Shown one piece after another: positions 1 through 8,218 of a stretch of 64,000 nucleotides of DNA. Position numbers and translations under genes: made by a program. The stretch comes from Euryhalocaulis sp050486445 (lineage in GTDB: Bacteria; Pseudomonadota; Alphaproteobacteria; Caulobacterales; Maricaulaceae): positions 20,346 through 84,345 of the forward strand of contig JBJHDH010000007.1 in the NCBI GenBank assembly GCA_050486445.1, written 5' to 3'. Position 1 is the stretch's first letter; every line of letters starts with the position of its first letter. Below the pieces are notes generated by a model. The model did not search any database and was not told the DNA's origin. It worked only from the letters and a program-made list of their open reading frames with translations.

Positions 1-2183
1 ACCCGGGACGGCCCCCGCTTACAGCCGATGATCTGATCGACCGCATTCGCGCCTATAATCCGGCGGTGGACGCGGACCTGATCCGCCGCGCCTATGATTA
101 TTGCGTTCAGATGCACGGCCCGCAGCGCCGGCATTCCGGCGAACCGTATTTCACACATCCCATCGCCGCCGCCGGGATCCTCACCGAACTGCATCTGGAT
201 CCCGTCTCCATCGTTACCGCGCTGCTGCACGATGTGGTGGAGGACACCGACGCCACGCGCGCGGATGTTATCGCCATGTTCGGGGAGGATATCGCGGACC
301 TGGTCGCTGGCGTCACCAAGCTGGGTCAGGTGGAGCTGACCTCCGCCCATACCGAGCAGGCGGAGAACCTCCAGAAATTCGTGCTGGCGATTACGCAGGA
401 TGTCCGTGTGCTGCTGGTGAAGCTGGCGGACCGGCTGCATAATATGCGCACGTTGCATTTTCATCCGCGCACGGAAAGCCGCGAGCGGATCGCGCGCGAG
501 ACGGCGGACATCTATGCCCCGCTGGCGCGCCGTATCGGCGTCGAGCGGATCAGCGCCGAGCTGGAAGATTTGTCTTTCCGGCACCTCAATTCCGGCGCCT
601 ATGAATCGATCCGCACCCGGCTGGAGCAGATGCGCAGCGAAAGCGCAGGCGCGGTGTCGGATGTCTCGCTGGCGGTGACCGAGCGGCTGGAGACGGCGGA
701 CATTCCCGCGACTGTGTATGGGCGGGAAAAGCGGCCCTATTCGATCTGGCGGAAGCTGCAACGCAAATCGGTCGGCTTCGCCGAACTGGCGGATGTCTAT
801 GGTTTCCGCGTGCTGGTGGACACGGAGGAGGAATGCTACCGCGCGCTGGGCGCCATCCATACGACATGGCGCTACACGCCGGATCGTTTCCGCGACTACA
901 TTTCTGTTCCAAAGCCGAACAATTACCGTTCTCTGCACACCACGGTGATGGGGCCGGGCCAGACGCGCGTGGAACTGCAAATCCGCACGCATGAAATGAA
1001 CGATGTGGCCGAGCGCGGCGTGGCTGCGCACTGGCGCTATAAGGACAATCTGTATCTGTTCGACGCGGCCGCGGCAGAGGCTGCGGGCGGTGATCCGCTG
1101 GAACGGCTGCGGCCCTTTGTCGAAATTCTGGAACATGGCGGCGACCCGGAAGAATTTCTGGAGCATGCCCGCATGGAGATGTTCCAGGATCAGGTGTTCA
1201 CCTTCACGCCGAAGGGCAGGCTGATTCCCCTGCCGCAGGGCGCGATGCCGCTGGACTTCGCCTACGCCATCCATAGCGAGATCGGCGACACGGCTGTGGG
1301 GGCGCTCATCAACGGACGCGAGCGTCCGCTGTCGACGCGGCTGCGCAATGCGGACGTAGTGGAGATTCTGCGCGCCGGCGCGCCGAAGCCGCCGGCCAAC
1401 TGGCGGCAGCTTGTGGTGACAGGACGGGCGCGCAGCGCCATCCGCCGTCTGGTGCGCCAGACCGAGAGCGAGGAATTCGCGCGTATCGGCCGCTCCATCG
1501 CCGAGTCGGCGTTCCGGCGCGAAGGCAAGGATATGGGCAAAGCCAATCTGGAAGATGCGCTGACGCGCCTCAATCTGCGCGACGAACAGGCGCTGTTCAT
1601 CGCGCTCGGCCGTGGACGGATCGGCGGCGCCGAACTGCTGGAGGCTGTCTATCCGGGGCGCAAGGATTCGCGCCGCACGCGCTGGCGCCGCGCACTGATC
1701 CGCGAGGGTAAGGCCCAGCTCTATGTCCGCGGCAAGACCAAGGCGCTGACTCCCGGTGTGACGCTGGATTTCGCCAAATGCTGCTCGCCGCTGCCGGGCG
1801 ACCGCATCGTGGGCATCCTGCAACCCGAGATCGGGGTGGAGGTGCATACGATCGACTGCGAAAGCCTCGCGCAATACGAGGACGACGCCGACCGCTGGAT
1901 CGACCTGAACTGGACGCCGAAGGCCGAAAGCGACTCCATGGCGATCGGCCGCATCAATCTGACCGTGCTGCACGAGCCGGGCGCGCTGGCCGAGATCGCC
2001 CAGATCGTGGGCGAGAATAACGGCAATATCGCCAATATCCGCACCCAGTCGCGCTCGTCCGACTTCATCGACATGCAGATGGATGTGGAAGTCGTCGACG
2101 CGAAGCATTTGTCGCATATCGTTGCGGCGCTGCGCGCCAGCCGGGCTGTGGCCTCGGCGAAACGGGCGAAGGACGTTCTGTGA
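1..2183 (+). CDS. rsh: Bifunctional (p)ppGpp synthetase/hydrolase (RelA/SpoT homologue), 5' end cut by window
   Basis: Makes and degrades the alarmone (p)ppGpp in the cytoplasm. The frame is open from the window edge (first full codon at 3), and the residues before the GTG at 66 read like the usual N-terminus of the family, so the true start lies left of the window. About 726 residues are visible. In order they show an HD hydrolase domain (ALLHDVVEDTDAT), the synthetase domain (YSIWRKLQRKSVGF, then VPKPNNYRSLHTTV), a TGS domain (VFTFTPKGRLIPLPQGAMP) and a C-terminal ACT domain. Both catalytic domains look intact, so it should be bifunctional, as usual in alphaproteobacteria with one long Rsh. 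Its TGA stop overlaps the pdxJ GTG start. Confidence 0.95.
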   Translation, partial: PGRPPLTADDLIDRIRAYNPAVDADLIRRAYDYCVQMHGPQRRHSGEPYFTHPIAAAGILTELHLDPVSIVTALLHDVVEDTDATRADVIAMFGEDIADLVAGVTKLGQVELTSAHTEQAENLQKFVLAITQDVRVLLVKLADRLHNMRTLHFHPRTESRERIARETADIYAPLARRIGVERISAELEDLSFRHLNSGAYESIRTRLEQMRSESAGAVSDVSLAVTERLETADIPATVYGREKRPYSIWRKLQRKSVGFAELADVYGFRVLVDTEEECYRALGAIHTTWRYTPDRFRDYISVPKPNNYRSLHTTVMGPGQTRVELQIRTHEMNDVAERGVAAHWRYKDNLYLFDAAAAEAAGGDPLERLRPFVEILEHGGDPEEFLEHARMEMFQDQVFTFTPKGRLIPLPQGAMPLDFAYAIHSEIGDTAVGALINGRERPLSTRLRNADVVEILRAGAPKPPANWRQLVVTGRARSAIRRLVRQTESEEFARIGRSIAESAFRREGKDMGKANLEDALTRLNLRDEQALFIALGRGRIGGAELLEAVYPGRKDSRRTRWRRALIREGKAQLYVRGKTKALTPGVTLDFAKCCSPLPGDRIVGILQPEIGVEVHTIDCESLAQYEDDADRWIDLNWTPKAESDSMAIGRINLTVLHEPGALAEIAQIVGENNGNIANIRTQSRSSDFIDMQMDVEVVDAKHLSHIVAALRASRAVASAKRAKDVL

Positions 2184-2953
2184 CCGCTGCGCCGCGTCTC
2201 CAAATTCCCCGTCTGGGCGTGAATATCGACCATGTCGCCACGATCCGTAACGCGCGGGGTGGGGCGCATCCCGATCCTGTGCGCGCGGCGCTGATGGCCG
2301 AGGAGGCCGGCGCCGACGGCATCACCGCGCATCTGCGCGAGGACCGGCGCCATATCGGTGATGACGATATCGCGCGGCTGATGGACGAGCTGTCTCTGCC
2401 GCTGAATCTGGAAATGGCGGCGACGGACGAGATGCTGGAGATCGCCCTGCGTCACCGGCCGCATGCCGCCTGTATCGTGCCGGAAAAGCGCGAGGAGCGG
2501 ACGACCGAAGGAGGGCTGGACGCGGCGCGCCAGCATAATCATCTGGCGCCGTTCGTGCGGGAATTGTCGGCGGCGCGCATTCGCGTCTCGCTGTTCATCG
2601 AGCCGGATATTTCGCAGATCGCCGCCGCCGCCGCGCTCGGCGCCCCGGTGGTGGAGCTGCATACCGGCCGTTATGTCGAGCTGGTCTTTGCCGGCGATAA
2701 AGCCGGCGCGGAAGCGGAGCTGACGCGGATGCGCGAAGCCGCGGCGGCGGGCGCGGAGCGGGGGCTGGAAATCCACGCCGGGCACGGTCTGACCTACGAG
2801 ACGGCCGGCCCGGTCGCCGCCATTCCAGAAGTGGCGGAGCTGAATATCGGTCACTTCCTGGTGGGCGAGGCGATCTTTACAGGGTTTTCCAATTCCATCG
2901 CCCGCATGAAGGCGGCAATACAGGAAGCGCGCACAGGAGCGGAAGCGCCATGA
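2180..2953 (+). CDS. pdxJ: Pyridoxine 5'-phosphate synthase PdxJ
   Basis: Condenses 1-deoxyxylulose 5-phosphate with 3-amino-2-oxopropyl phosphate to give pyridoxine 5'-phosphate, the ring-closing step of de novo vitamin B6 synthesis. The 257 residues are close to the usual family length. The N-terminus carries the PdxJ signature LGVNIDHVATIRNARGG, followed by the catalytic-region pattern HLREDRRHI and, near the C-terminus, the phosphate-binding stretch ELNIGHFLVGEAIFTG. The start is a GTG overlapping the rsh stop by four bases, and the stop overlaps the acpS ATG by four bases, so translation is probably coupled. The pdxJ-acpS-lepB-rnc-era order is common in alphaproteobacteria. Confidence 0.96.
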   Translation: MTAAPRLQIPRLGVNIDHVATIRNARGGAHPDPVRAALMAEEAGADGITAHLREDRRHIGDDDIARLMDELSLPLNLEMAATDEMLEIALRHRPHAACIVPEKREERTTEGGLDAARQHNHLAPFVRELSAARIRVSLFIEPDISQIAAAAALGAPVVELHTGRYVELVFAGDKAGAEAELTRMREAAAAGAERGLEIHAGHGLTYETAGPVAAIPEVAELNIGHFLVGEAIFTGFSNSIARMKAAIQEARTGAEAP

Positions 2954-3390
2954 TCCTCGGTCTTGGCTCGGACATGATCGACATCCGCCGGGTGGAGTCG
3001 TCGCTGGAGCGGTTCGGCGAGCGGTTCACCGCGCGCATCTTTACCGATGTCGAGCGGGCGAAATCGGACCGGCGGGCGCAGCGGGCGGCATCCTACGCCA
3101 AACGGTTCGCGGCCAAGGAGGCGTGCGCCAAGGCGCTGGGCACCGGCGTGCCGCGCGCCGGCGTACACTGGAAGGATATGGGCGTGGTCAACCTGCCCAG
3201 CGGCGCGCCGACGATGCACTTGACGGGGGGCGCGGCACGGCGTTTGCAGGAATTGCTGGACCAGGCGATGGATTCCGGCGCGCCGTCTGGCGCGCGGGCC
3301 GCGATCCATGTCACGATCACAGACGATTATCCGCTGGCCCAGGCTTTTGTGATGATTACCGCCGAGGTGGCCTGGAAGGATAGAATGTGA
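2950..3390 (+). CDS. acpS: Holo-[acyl-carrier-protein] synthase AcpS
   Basis: Transfers the 4'-phosphopantetheine arm of coenzyme A to apo-ACP, activating it for fatty acid synthesis. The 146-residue protein has the two family signatures: GLGSDMIDIRRVE at the N-terminus, whose Asp binds magnesium, and FAAKEACAKALGTG in the middle, whose Glu is the second metal ligand. It starts with an ATG overlapping the pdxJ stop (ATGA) and ends overlapping the lepB GTG. A short C-terminal extension after the conserved fold (about residues 130-146) is not informative. The tight overlaps place it in the same transcript as rsh-pdxJ-lepB-rnc-era. Confidence 0.95.
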   Translation: MILGLGSDMIDIRRVESSLERFGERFTARIFTDVERAKSDRRAQRAASYAKRFAAKEACAKALGTGVPRAGVHWKDMGVVNLPSGAPTMHLTGGAARRLQELLDQAMDSGAPSGARAAIHVTITDDYPLAQAFVMITAEVAWKDRM

Positions 3391-4214
3391 TGGCAAACGA
3401 AGCCGGAACCGGGCCGATGGAGCAGATGGACCAAAAGACCCAAAATCAGGCCGCGGACGACGCTGAAAGCGAGAACAAGCGCAAGGGCGAAAGCTGGTCT
3501 GAGAACATCAAGACCATCGTCTATGCACTGCTGATCGCGCTGGTGATCCGAACGCTGCTATTCCAGCCTTTCCATATTCCATCCGGCTCGATGGAGCCGT
3601 CGCTGCTGACCGGCGATTATATTTTCGCATCGAAATATACGTACGGCTACAGCCGCCATTCGATGCCGTTCTCGCCGCCGCTGTTCGAGGGCCGCTTTCT
3701 CGGCCGCGATCCAGAGCGTGGCGAGATCGCCGTGTTCAAGACGCCGGAAGACAATCGCACCGACTTCATCAAGCGGGTCATCGGCCTGCCCGGAGACACC
3801 ATCCAGATGCAGGGCGGCGTGCTCCATATCAACGGCGATCCGGTTCCGCGTGAACTGGTCAATGTGTTGGAGGAGACCAACCGCTTTGGCGGGATAACGA
3901 CGACGCAGGTCTATCGCGAAACTCTTCCGAATGGGGTCGAGTATCTGACCTATGACATGGGGCCGCGCGAATATGACAATACGCGCGTCTATTTCGTGCC
4001 CGCCGGCCATTATTTCATGATGGGCGACAATCGCGACAATTCCAGCGACAGCCGCGTGTTCGGCGCGGTTTCCGAAGAGGCGTTTGTCGGCAAGGCGCAG
4101 ATCGTCTTCTTCTCGGTGAACCAGAATTTCCGGCTGGTGCGCCCCTGGACCTGGTTCAATTTCCGTCTGGACCGGTTTTTCCACGGCCTGAAGGCGGACC
4201 CGGAAAAATTGTGA
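3387..4214 (+). CDS. lepB: Signal peptidase I
   Basis: Inner-membrane serine protease that removes signal peptides from exported proteins. Of 275 residues, the first 45 or so are charged and polar, then one membrane segment (TIVYALLIALVIRTLLF) is followed directly by the catalytic serine motif IPSGSMEPSLLTGD. The general-base lysine lies in DFIKRVIGLPGD, and the GDNRDNSSDSR box further on is family box E. Only one membrane segment is evident, as in many alphaproteobacterial LepB proteins. The GTG at 3387 overlaps the acpS stop; an ATG follows immediately at 3390 and may be the real start. The stop overlaps rnc by four bases. Confidence 0.95.
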   Translation: MMANEAGTGPMEQMDQKTQNQAADDAESENKRKGESWSENIKTIVYALLIALVIRTLLFQPFHIPSGSMEPSLLTGDYIFASKYTYGYSRHSMPFSPPLFEGRFLGRDPERGEIAVFKTPEDNRTDFIKRVIGLPGDTIQMQGGVLHINGDPVPRELVNVLEETNRFGGITTTQVYRETLPNGVEYLTYDMGPREYDNTRVYFVPAGHYFMMGDNRDNSSDSRVFGAVSEEAFVGKAQIVFFSVNQNFRLVRPWTWFNFRLDRFFHGLKADPEKL

Positions 4215-4915
4215 GCGAAGCGGCGCGTGACCCGGCCGGGGAACTGGAAGTGCGGATCGGCTGGCGTTTCGCTGGCCGCGACCTGCTGCTTCAGGCCCTG
4301 ACCCATTCCAGCTTTGGTGACGGCAAGGGCGCGCAGCAGAGCTATGAGCGGCTGGAATTTCTCGGCGACCGGGTGCTGAACCTGCTGGCGGCGGAACGGC
4401 TGAGCGCGGAATTCCCGGACGAGACCGAAGGCGGTCTGGCGCCACGCCTGAACCAGCTTGTGCGCCGGGAGACCTGCGCCCGCGTCGCGCGCCGCGCCGG
4501 TCTGGACGCAGCCCTGCTGATGGCGGACTCCGAGGCGCGCGCCGGCGGACGCAACAAGGATTCCATCCTCGGCGACGCCTGCGAGGCGTTGATCGGCGCG
4601 CTGTATCTGGATGGCGGCCTGCCTGCCGCCGCCGGTTTCTTCGACCGTTTCTGGCCTGAGGAGATCGAGGCGGTGCGCACCGCGCCGCAGGATCCCAAGA
4701 CCCGGCTGCAGGAATGGAGTCTGGCGCGCGGGCTGGGCGTGCCCGCCTATGAGGTGGTGGCGCGTTCCGGTCCCGATCATCGCCCCGTGTTCACGGTCGA
4801 GGCGCGGCTGGGCCAGCGCGCCGCGCCGGGGGAGGGCGAATTCAAACAGGCGGCGGAGCGGGCCGCCGCCGCCGCGCTCTATGCGCTGCTGACGGAGACT
4901 TCGGCCGATGACTGA
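4211..4915 (+). CDS. rnc: Ribonuclease III
   Basis: Cleaves double-stranded RNA, including rRNA precursors and some mRNAs and sRNA duplexes. The 234 residues have the endonuclease signature ERLEFLGDRVLN, the second acidic cluster GDACEALIGALYLDGG, and a C-terminal double-stranded RNA-binding domain from about residue 155 (DPKTRLQEWSLARG to the C-terminal Ala-rich helix). The start is a GTG overlapping the lepB stop. The 3' end runs eight bases into era, so rnc and era are very likely translated from one mRNA, as in many proteobacteria. Confidence 0.96.
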   Translation: MSEAARDPAGELEVRIGWRFAGRDLLLQALTHSSFGDGKGAQQSYERLEFLGDRVLNLLAAERLSAEFPDETEGGLAPRLNQLVRRETCARVARRAGLDAALLMADSEARAGGRNKDSILGDACEALIGALYLDGGLPAAAGFFDRFWPEEIEAVRTAPQDPKTRLQEWSLARGLGVPAYEVVARSGPDHRPVFTVEARLGQRAAPGEGEFKQAAERAAAAALYALLTETSADD

Positions 4916-5843
4916 AACGCGCGCCGGATTCGCCGCCATTATCGGCGCGCCGAACGCCGGCAAGTCCACGCTGGTCAATGCGCTGGTCGGGGCCAAGGTC
5001 TCTATCGTCACGCACAAGGTGCAGACCACGCGCTTTCCGGTGCGCGGCGTGGCGATGGAGGGCGACGCGCAGATCGTGCTGGTCGATACGCCCGGCATTT
5101 TCACGCCGCGCCGGCGGCTGGATCGCGCCATGATCGGCGCCGCCTGGACGGGCGCCGACGACGCCGACGTCATCGTGCATGTGGTCGACGCCCCGGCCGA
5201 GGCGCGCATCGCCGCGGGCGCGGCGCAGGCCCAGGACAAGCGCGCGCATGAGGACGTGCAGCGCATTGTCGAGGGGCTGAAAGCCCGTGGCCGGACGGCG
5301 ATCCTGGCCCTCAACAAGACCGACGTCATGCCGCGAGAGCAGCTATTGGCTCTGGCGGATTCCTATATGAAAACAGAGGTCTATTCCGATATTTTCATGA
5401 TCTCCGCCAGCAAGGGGGAGGGCGTGGCCGATCTGAAAGCCCGGCTGGCCGCCGCCATGCCGCCGGGGCCGTTCCTGTATCCGCCCGATCAGGCGGCCGA
5501 CATCCCGATGCGCCTGATGGCCGCCGAGATCACGCGCGAAAAGCTGTATCTGCGTCTGCATGAGGAGCTGCCCTACGAAACCGCCGTGGAGACCGAATCC
5601 TGGGAGGAGGGGCGCGACGCCATCACTGTGAATCAGGTCGTCTATGTCGCGCGCGAGAGCCAGCGGCCCATCGTGCTGGGCAAAGGCGGGCGCACGATCA
5701 AGGCCATCGGCCAGGCGGCGCGGGAGGAAATGGCCGAAGCCTTTGGCCGCAAGGTGCATCTGTTCCTGCACGTGAAGCTGCGCGAGAACTGGGCCGAACA
5801 GCGCGCCTTCTATGCGCCCTTTGGCCTGGATTATGAGGCGTAG
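4908..5843 (+). CDS. era: GTPase Era
   Basis: Essential GTPase that binds 16S rRNA and helps mature the 30S subunit. The 311-residue protein shows G1 GAPNAGKST, G3 DTPG and G4 NKTD, then a type II KH RNA-binding domain near the C-terminus with VLGKGGRTIKAIGQAAREEM. The length is typical. The ATG start lies eight bases inside rnc. A 76-base gap follows before the next gene, so this may be the last member of the overlapped operon starting at rsh. Confidence 0.96.
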   Translation: MTETRAGFAAIIGAPNAGKSTLVNALVGAKVSIVTHKVQTTRFPVRGVAMEGDAQIVLVDTPGIFTPRRRLDRAMIGAAWTGADDADVIVHVVDAPAEARIAAGAAQAQDKRAHEDVQRIVEGLKARGRTAILALNKTDVMPREQLLALADSYMKTEVYSDIFMISASKGEGVADLKARLAAAMPPGPFLYPPDQAADIPMRLMAAEITREKLYLRLHEELPYETAVETESWEEGRDAITVNQVVYVARESQRPIVLGKGGRTIKAIGQAAREEMAEAFGRKVHLFLHVKLRENWAEQRAFYAPFGLDYEA

Positions 5844-5919
5844 GCAGAAGTGTTAGACGGCGTGCGCCGCCCCGGATAAGGTTGGCGGTGCGAAGTGACG
5901 GCAAAGGGGGAGGAGAGAC

Positions 5920-6765
5920 ATGCAACGCCCGATCCTGATCGTGGCCGGTCTTGTCTTTTGCATCACAACCGCTGTCATGGCCGCCCCTGCGTCCGCGCCG
6001 CGCGTGCTGACGCCCGAAGAGATGCGGACCATAGAGATCGTCATTCCCGATCTGGAAGGCGAGGCCGGCGCGCGGGCGGAGATTTTCTTCGCGCGTCAGG
6101 ACGCGCTTTCCGCCGAGCCGGATGCGCCTGCGCCCGACTTGGGAACGCTGCCCGGACAGGAGCAGGTTCTGGCCTATCTGGACCATGCGCGCGCGGCTGG
6201 AGACCCGCGCGTGCGCGAACTGTTTGTGCGTGTCGCGCGCGATCAGAATGCGCGCCTCGCAATGTCTGATGCTGCGCTTTTCGAGGGATTGAGCGCGGAG
6301 GACGCCGCCGCTTTGCGCAATGGCGTCATCGCTTTGGCTATGCTGCTCGAAGACAGGGCCAACACTGCCTGGATGAAGCGGCAAGTCGCCGAGATCGGCT
6401 GGTTCCGCATCGCCGAATATGGCGCCGCGGCGGACGATGCGGCCTGGCTTCTGGTTCAGCACGCCGATCTGGAGATCGAATTTCAACAGCAAGTTCTGGC
6501 GACGCTGGAGACTCTCTGGCGGGAGGGTGAAACCAATCCACGCAATTTCGCCTACCTGCATGATCGCGTGGCAATGAAGACTGGCGCGCTGTCACGCTAT
6601 GGAACGCAAGGTGATTGCAACAGGGAAACTGGCCTGTGGGCTCCATTCGAGATGGAAGATGGGCTGGACGCCGTCAACGCCCGCCGTGCCGAGGTGGGGC
6701 TCGACCCGCTTGTACCGGTATTGGAGAATACGCGCCAGATGTGCGCCAATTTTTTGAATCGCTAG
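5920..6765 (+). CDS. Secreted protein with DUF6624-like C-terminal region
   Basis: A 281-residue protein of unknown function. Residues 1-22 form a clear signal peptide (hydrophobic core ILIVAGLVFCITTAVMA), so it is exported. The C-terminal half has the pattern AWLLVQHADLEIEFQQQVL, an NFAYLHDRV motif, then a RYGTQG motif, which I recognise as the DUF6624 pattern; this is from memory, not a search. The start is supported by a strong purine-rich ribosome site (GGGGGAGGAGAGAC) ending just before the ATG. The two cysteines (DCN and MCANF) could form a disulphide. Its neighbours era and recO give no functional hint. Confidence 0.7.
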   Translation: MQRPILIVAGLVFCITTAVMAAPASAPRVLTPEEMRTIEIVIPDLEGEAGARAEIFFARQDALSAEPDAPAPDLGTLPGQEQVLAYLDHARAAGDPRVRELFVRVARDQNARLAMSDAALFEGLSAEDAAALRNGVIALAMLLEDRANTAWMKRQVAEIGWFRIAEYGAAADDAAWLLVQHADLEIEFQQQVLATLETLWREGETNPRNFAYLHDRVAMKTGALSRYGTQGDCNRETGLWAPFEMEDGLDAVNARRAEVGLDPLVPVLENTRQMCANFLNR

Positions 6766-6918
6766 ATCGGAACGTGTTGAGCGAGGCGATAATAATTCAT
6801 TCGGGAATTTGCGGTTGCGCGGACAATTGTTTTTCCCAAAACCATAGATGTTCCGCGGCGTGAGGCGGAATAAGCGCCCCCGGTTGCGGAATCCCGCCGC
6901 CGCAGGGACCATCCTGAA

Positions 6919-7377
6919 ATGACCGATTCTCGCCACGACGACGCCCTGAAGGCCGAGCGAGCCTATTACGCCCGGCTGGCCGAGATGGAGAACGAGGACG
7001 AACTGTCCATCGTTGTCCGCACGATCGAGCGGCGCGTGGCCAAATCGCTGGGCGTGCTGACCCATACCTCGATCATGATCGCGGTGCTGGGCGCGATCAT
7101 CGCCCTGACCGACCGCAGCGCCACGCCGGGATTCATCAGCGCCGCGCTGTTGCTGGAGCTGCTGGCCTATATCGGCCTGACCGCCTATCTGGTGCTGACC
7201 ATGGGCATGAGTTCGCCCGGTATGCTGCGCGGCGACGCCTTTTCCGACCGGCTGCTGCTGATCGCGCGGCGGCGGCGGCGTATCCATAATTTCGTGGTGA
7301 AGGCGGTGGCGGTGCTGACCTTCCTGCTGGCCCTGACCCTGATCGTCGAATTCCTCCATTACCTGCTGCGGAGCTGA
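6919..7377 (+). CDS. Small integral membrane protein of unknown function
   Basis: A 152-residue protein with a charged cytoplasmic N-terminus (about 45 residues, rich in Glu and Arg) and three hydrophobic segments: about residues 52-70 (HTSIMIAVLGAIIALT), 76-97 (FISAALLLELLAYIGLTAYLVL) and 132-150 (AVAVLTFLLALTLIVEFLHYLL). A basic loop with RRRRRIHN precedes the last one. I do not recognise the family with certainty; it resembles the general layout of small DUF2721-like proteins. Three bases separate it from recO, so the two are probably co-transcribed. Confidence 0.6.
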   Translation: MTDSRHDDALKAERAYYARLAEMENEDELSIVVRTIERRVAKSLGVLTHTSIMIAVLGAIIALTDRSATPGFISAALLLELLAYIGLTAYLVLTMGMSSPGMLRGDAFSDRLLLIARRRRRIHNFVVKAVAVLTFLLALTLIVEFLHYLLRS

Positions 7378-7380
7378 TCC

Positions 7381-8112
7381 GTGGAATGGTCCGGCGAAGG
7401 GGTGATCCTCAGCATCCGGCCGCATGGCGAGAGCAGCGGCATTGTTGAGCTTCTGACCGAGGATCGCGGCCGTCACGCCGGTCTGGTGCGCGGGGCGCGG
7501 GGCAAGCGACTGCGCGGCGAGCTTCAGCCCGGCAATCGCGTGCGCGCCGTATGGAAGGCGCGGCTGAACGAGCATCTGGGTTTTTATCAGACAGAGCTGG
7601 CCGCGCCGTCCGGCGCGCTGCTGCTGGACGATCCTCTGGCGCTGTCGGCGCTGAACGCGGCCTGTGCGCTCTCCTGCCTGTGCCTGCCAGAGCGCGAGCC
7701 GCACGGCGCGGTGTATGAGGCGTTTCGCGTGCTGCTGGACCATCTGGCCGACCGCGACGCCTGGCCGGCGCTGATGGTGCGGTTCGAGGCCGGACTGTTG
7801 GCCGATCTCGGTTACGGGCTGGACCTTGGGCGTTGCGCCGCCACCGGCGTGCGCGACGATCTGGTCTGGGTCAGTCCCAACACCGGCCGCGCGGTTTCGG
7901 CGGCGGCCGGCGAGCCTTACCGGGAAAAACTGCTGGCGCTGCCGCCCTTTCTGCTGGGCGCGCAGGCGGCGCTGGCCCCCGGCGATGTGGAGGCGGGGTT
8001 CTGCCTCACGGGCTGGTTTCTGGAGCGGCGCATCCTGTGGCCGGCGGACCGGCAATTGCCCGCCTCGCGCGCCACGATGCTGGGCCGGCTGGCCGATGCG
8101 GGTCTGCTGTAG
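7381..8112 (+). CDS. recO: DNA repair protein RecO
   Basis: Recombination mediator of the RecFOR pathway that helps load RecA on gapped DNA. The 243-residue length is standard. It has an N-terminal OB-fold (WSGEGVILSIRPHGESSGIVELLTEDRGRHAGLVRG) and an all-helical middle domain with the RFEAGLLADLGYGLDLGRCAATG stretch typical of alphaproteobacterial RecO. The full zinc-binding cysteine set of some RecO proteins is not present; only one Cys lies in this stretch. The start is GTG, three bases after the preceding membrane protein. RecO near era and parC is a common alphaproteobacterial arrangement. Confidence 0.9.
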   Translation: MEWSGEGVILSIRPHGESSGIVELLTEDRGRHAGLVRGARGKRLRGELQPGNRVRAVWKARLNEHLGFYQTELAAPSGALLLDDPLALSALNAACALSCLCLPEREPHGAVYEAFRVLLDHLADRDAWPALMVRFEAGLLADLGYGLDLGRCAATGVRDDLVWVSPNTGRAVSAAAGEPYREKLLALPPFLLGAQAALAPGDVEAGFCLTGWFLERRILWPADRQLPASRATMLGRLADAGLL

Positions 8113-8218
8113 CTCCATCCAGCCGTCTTTGCTGACAGCCTTGGCATGGACAGCGGCGGAGCGGGGCAATACAGGACGGGGCAAGAATCCCACGCCTTTC
8201 TACAGATAACCCCTGTCC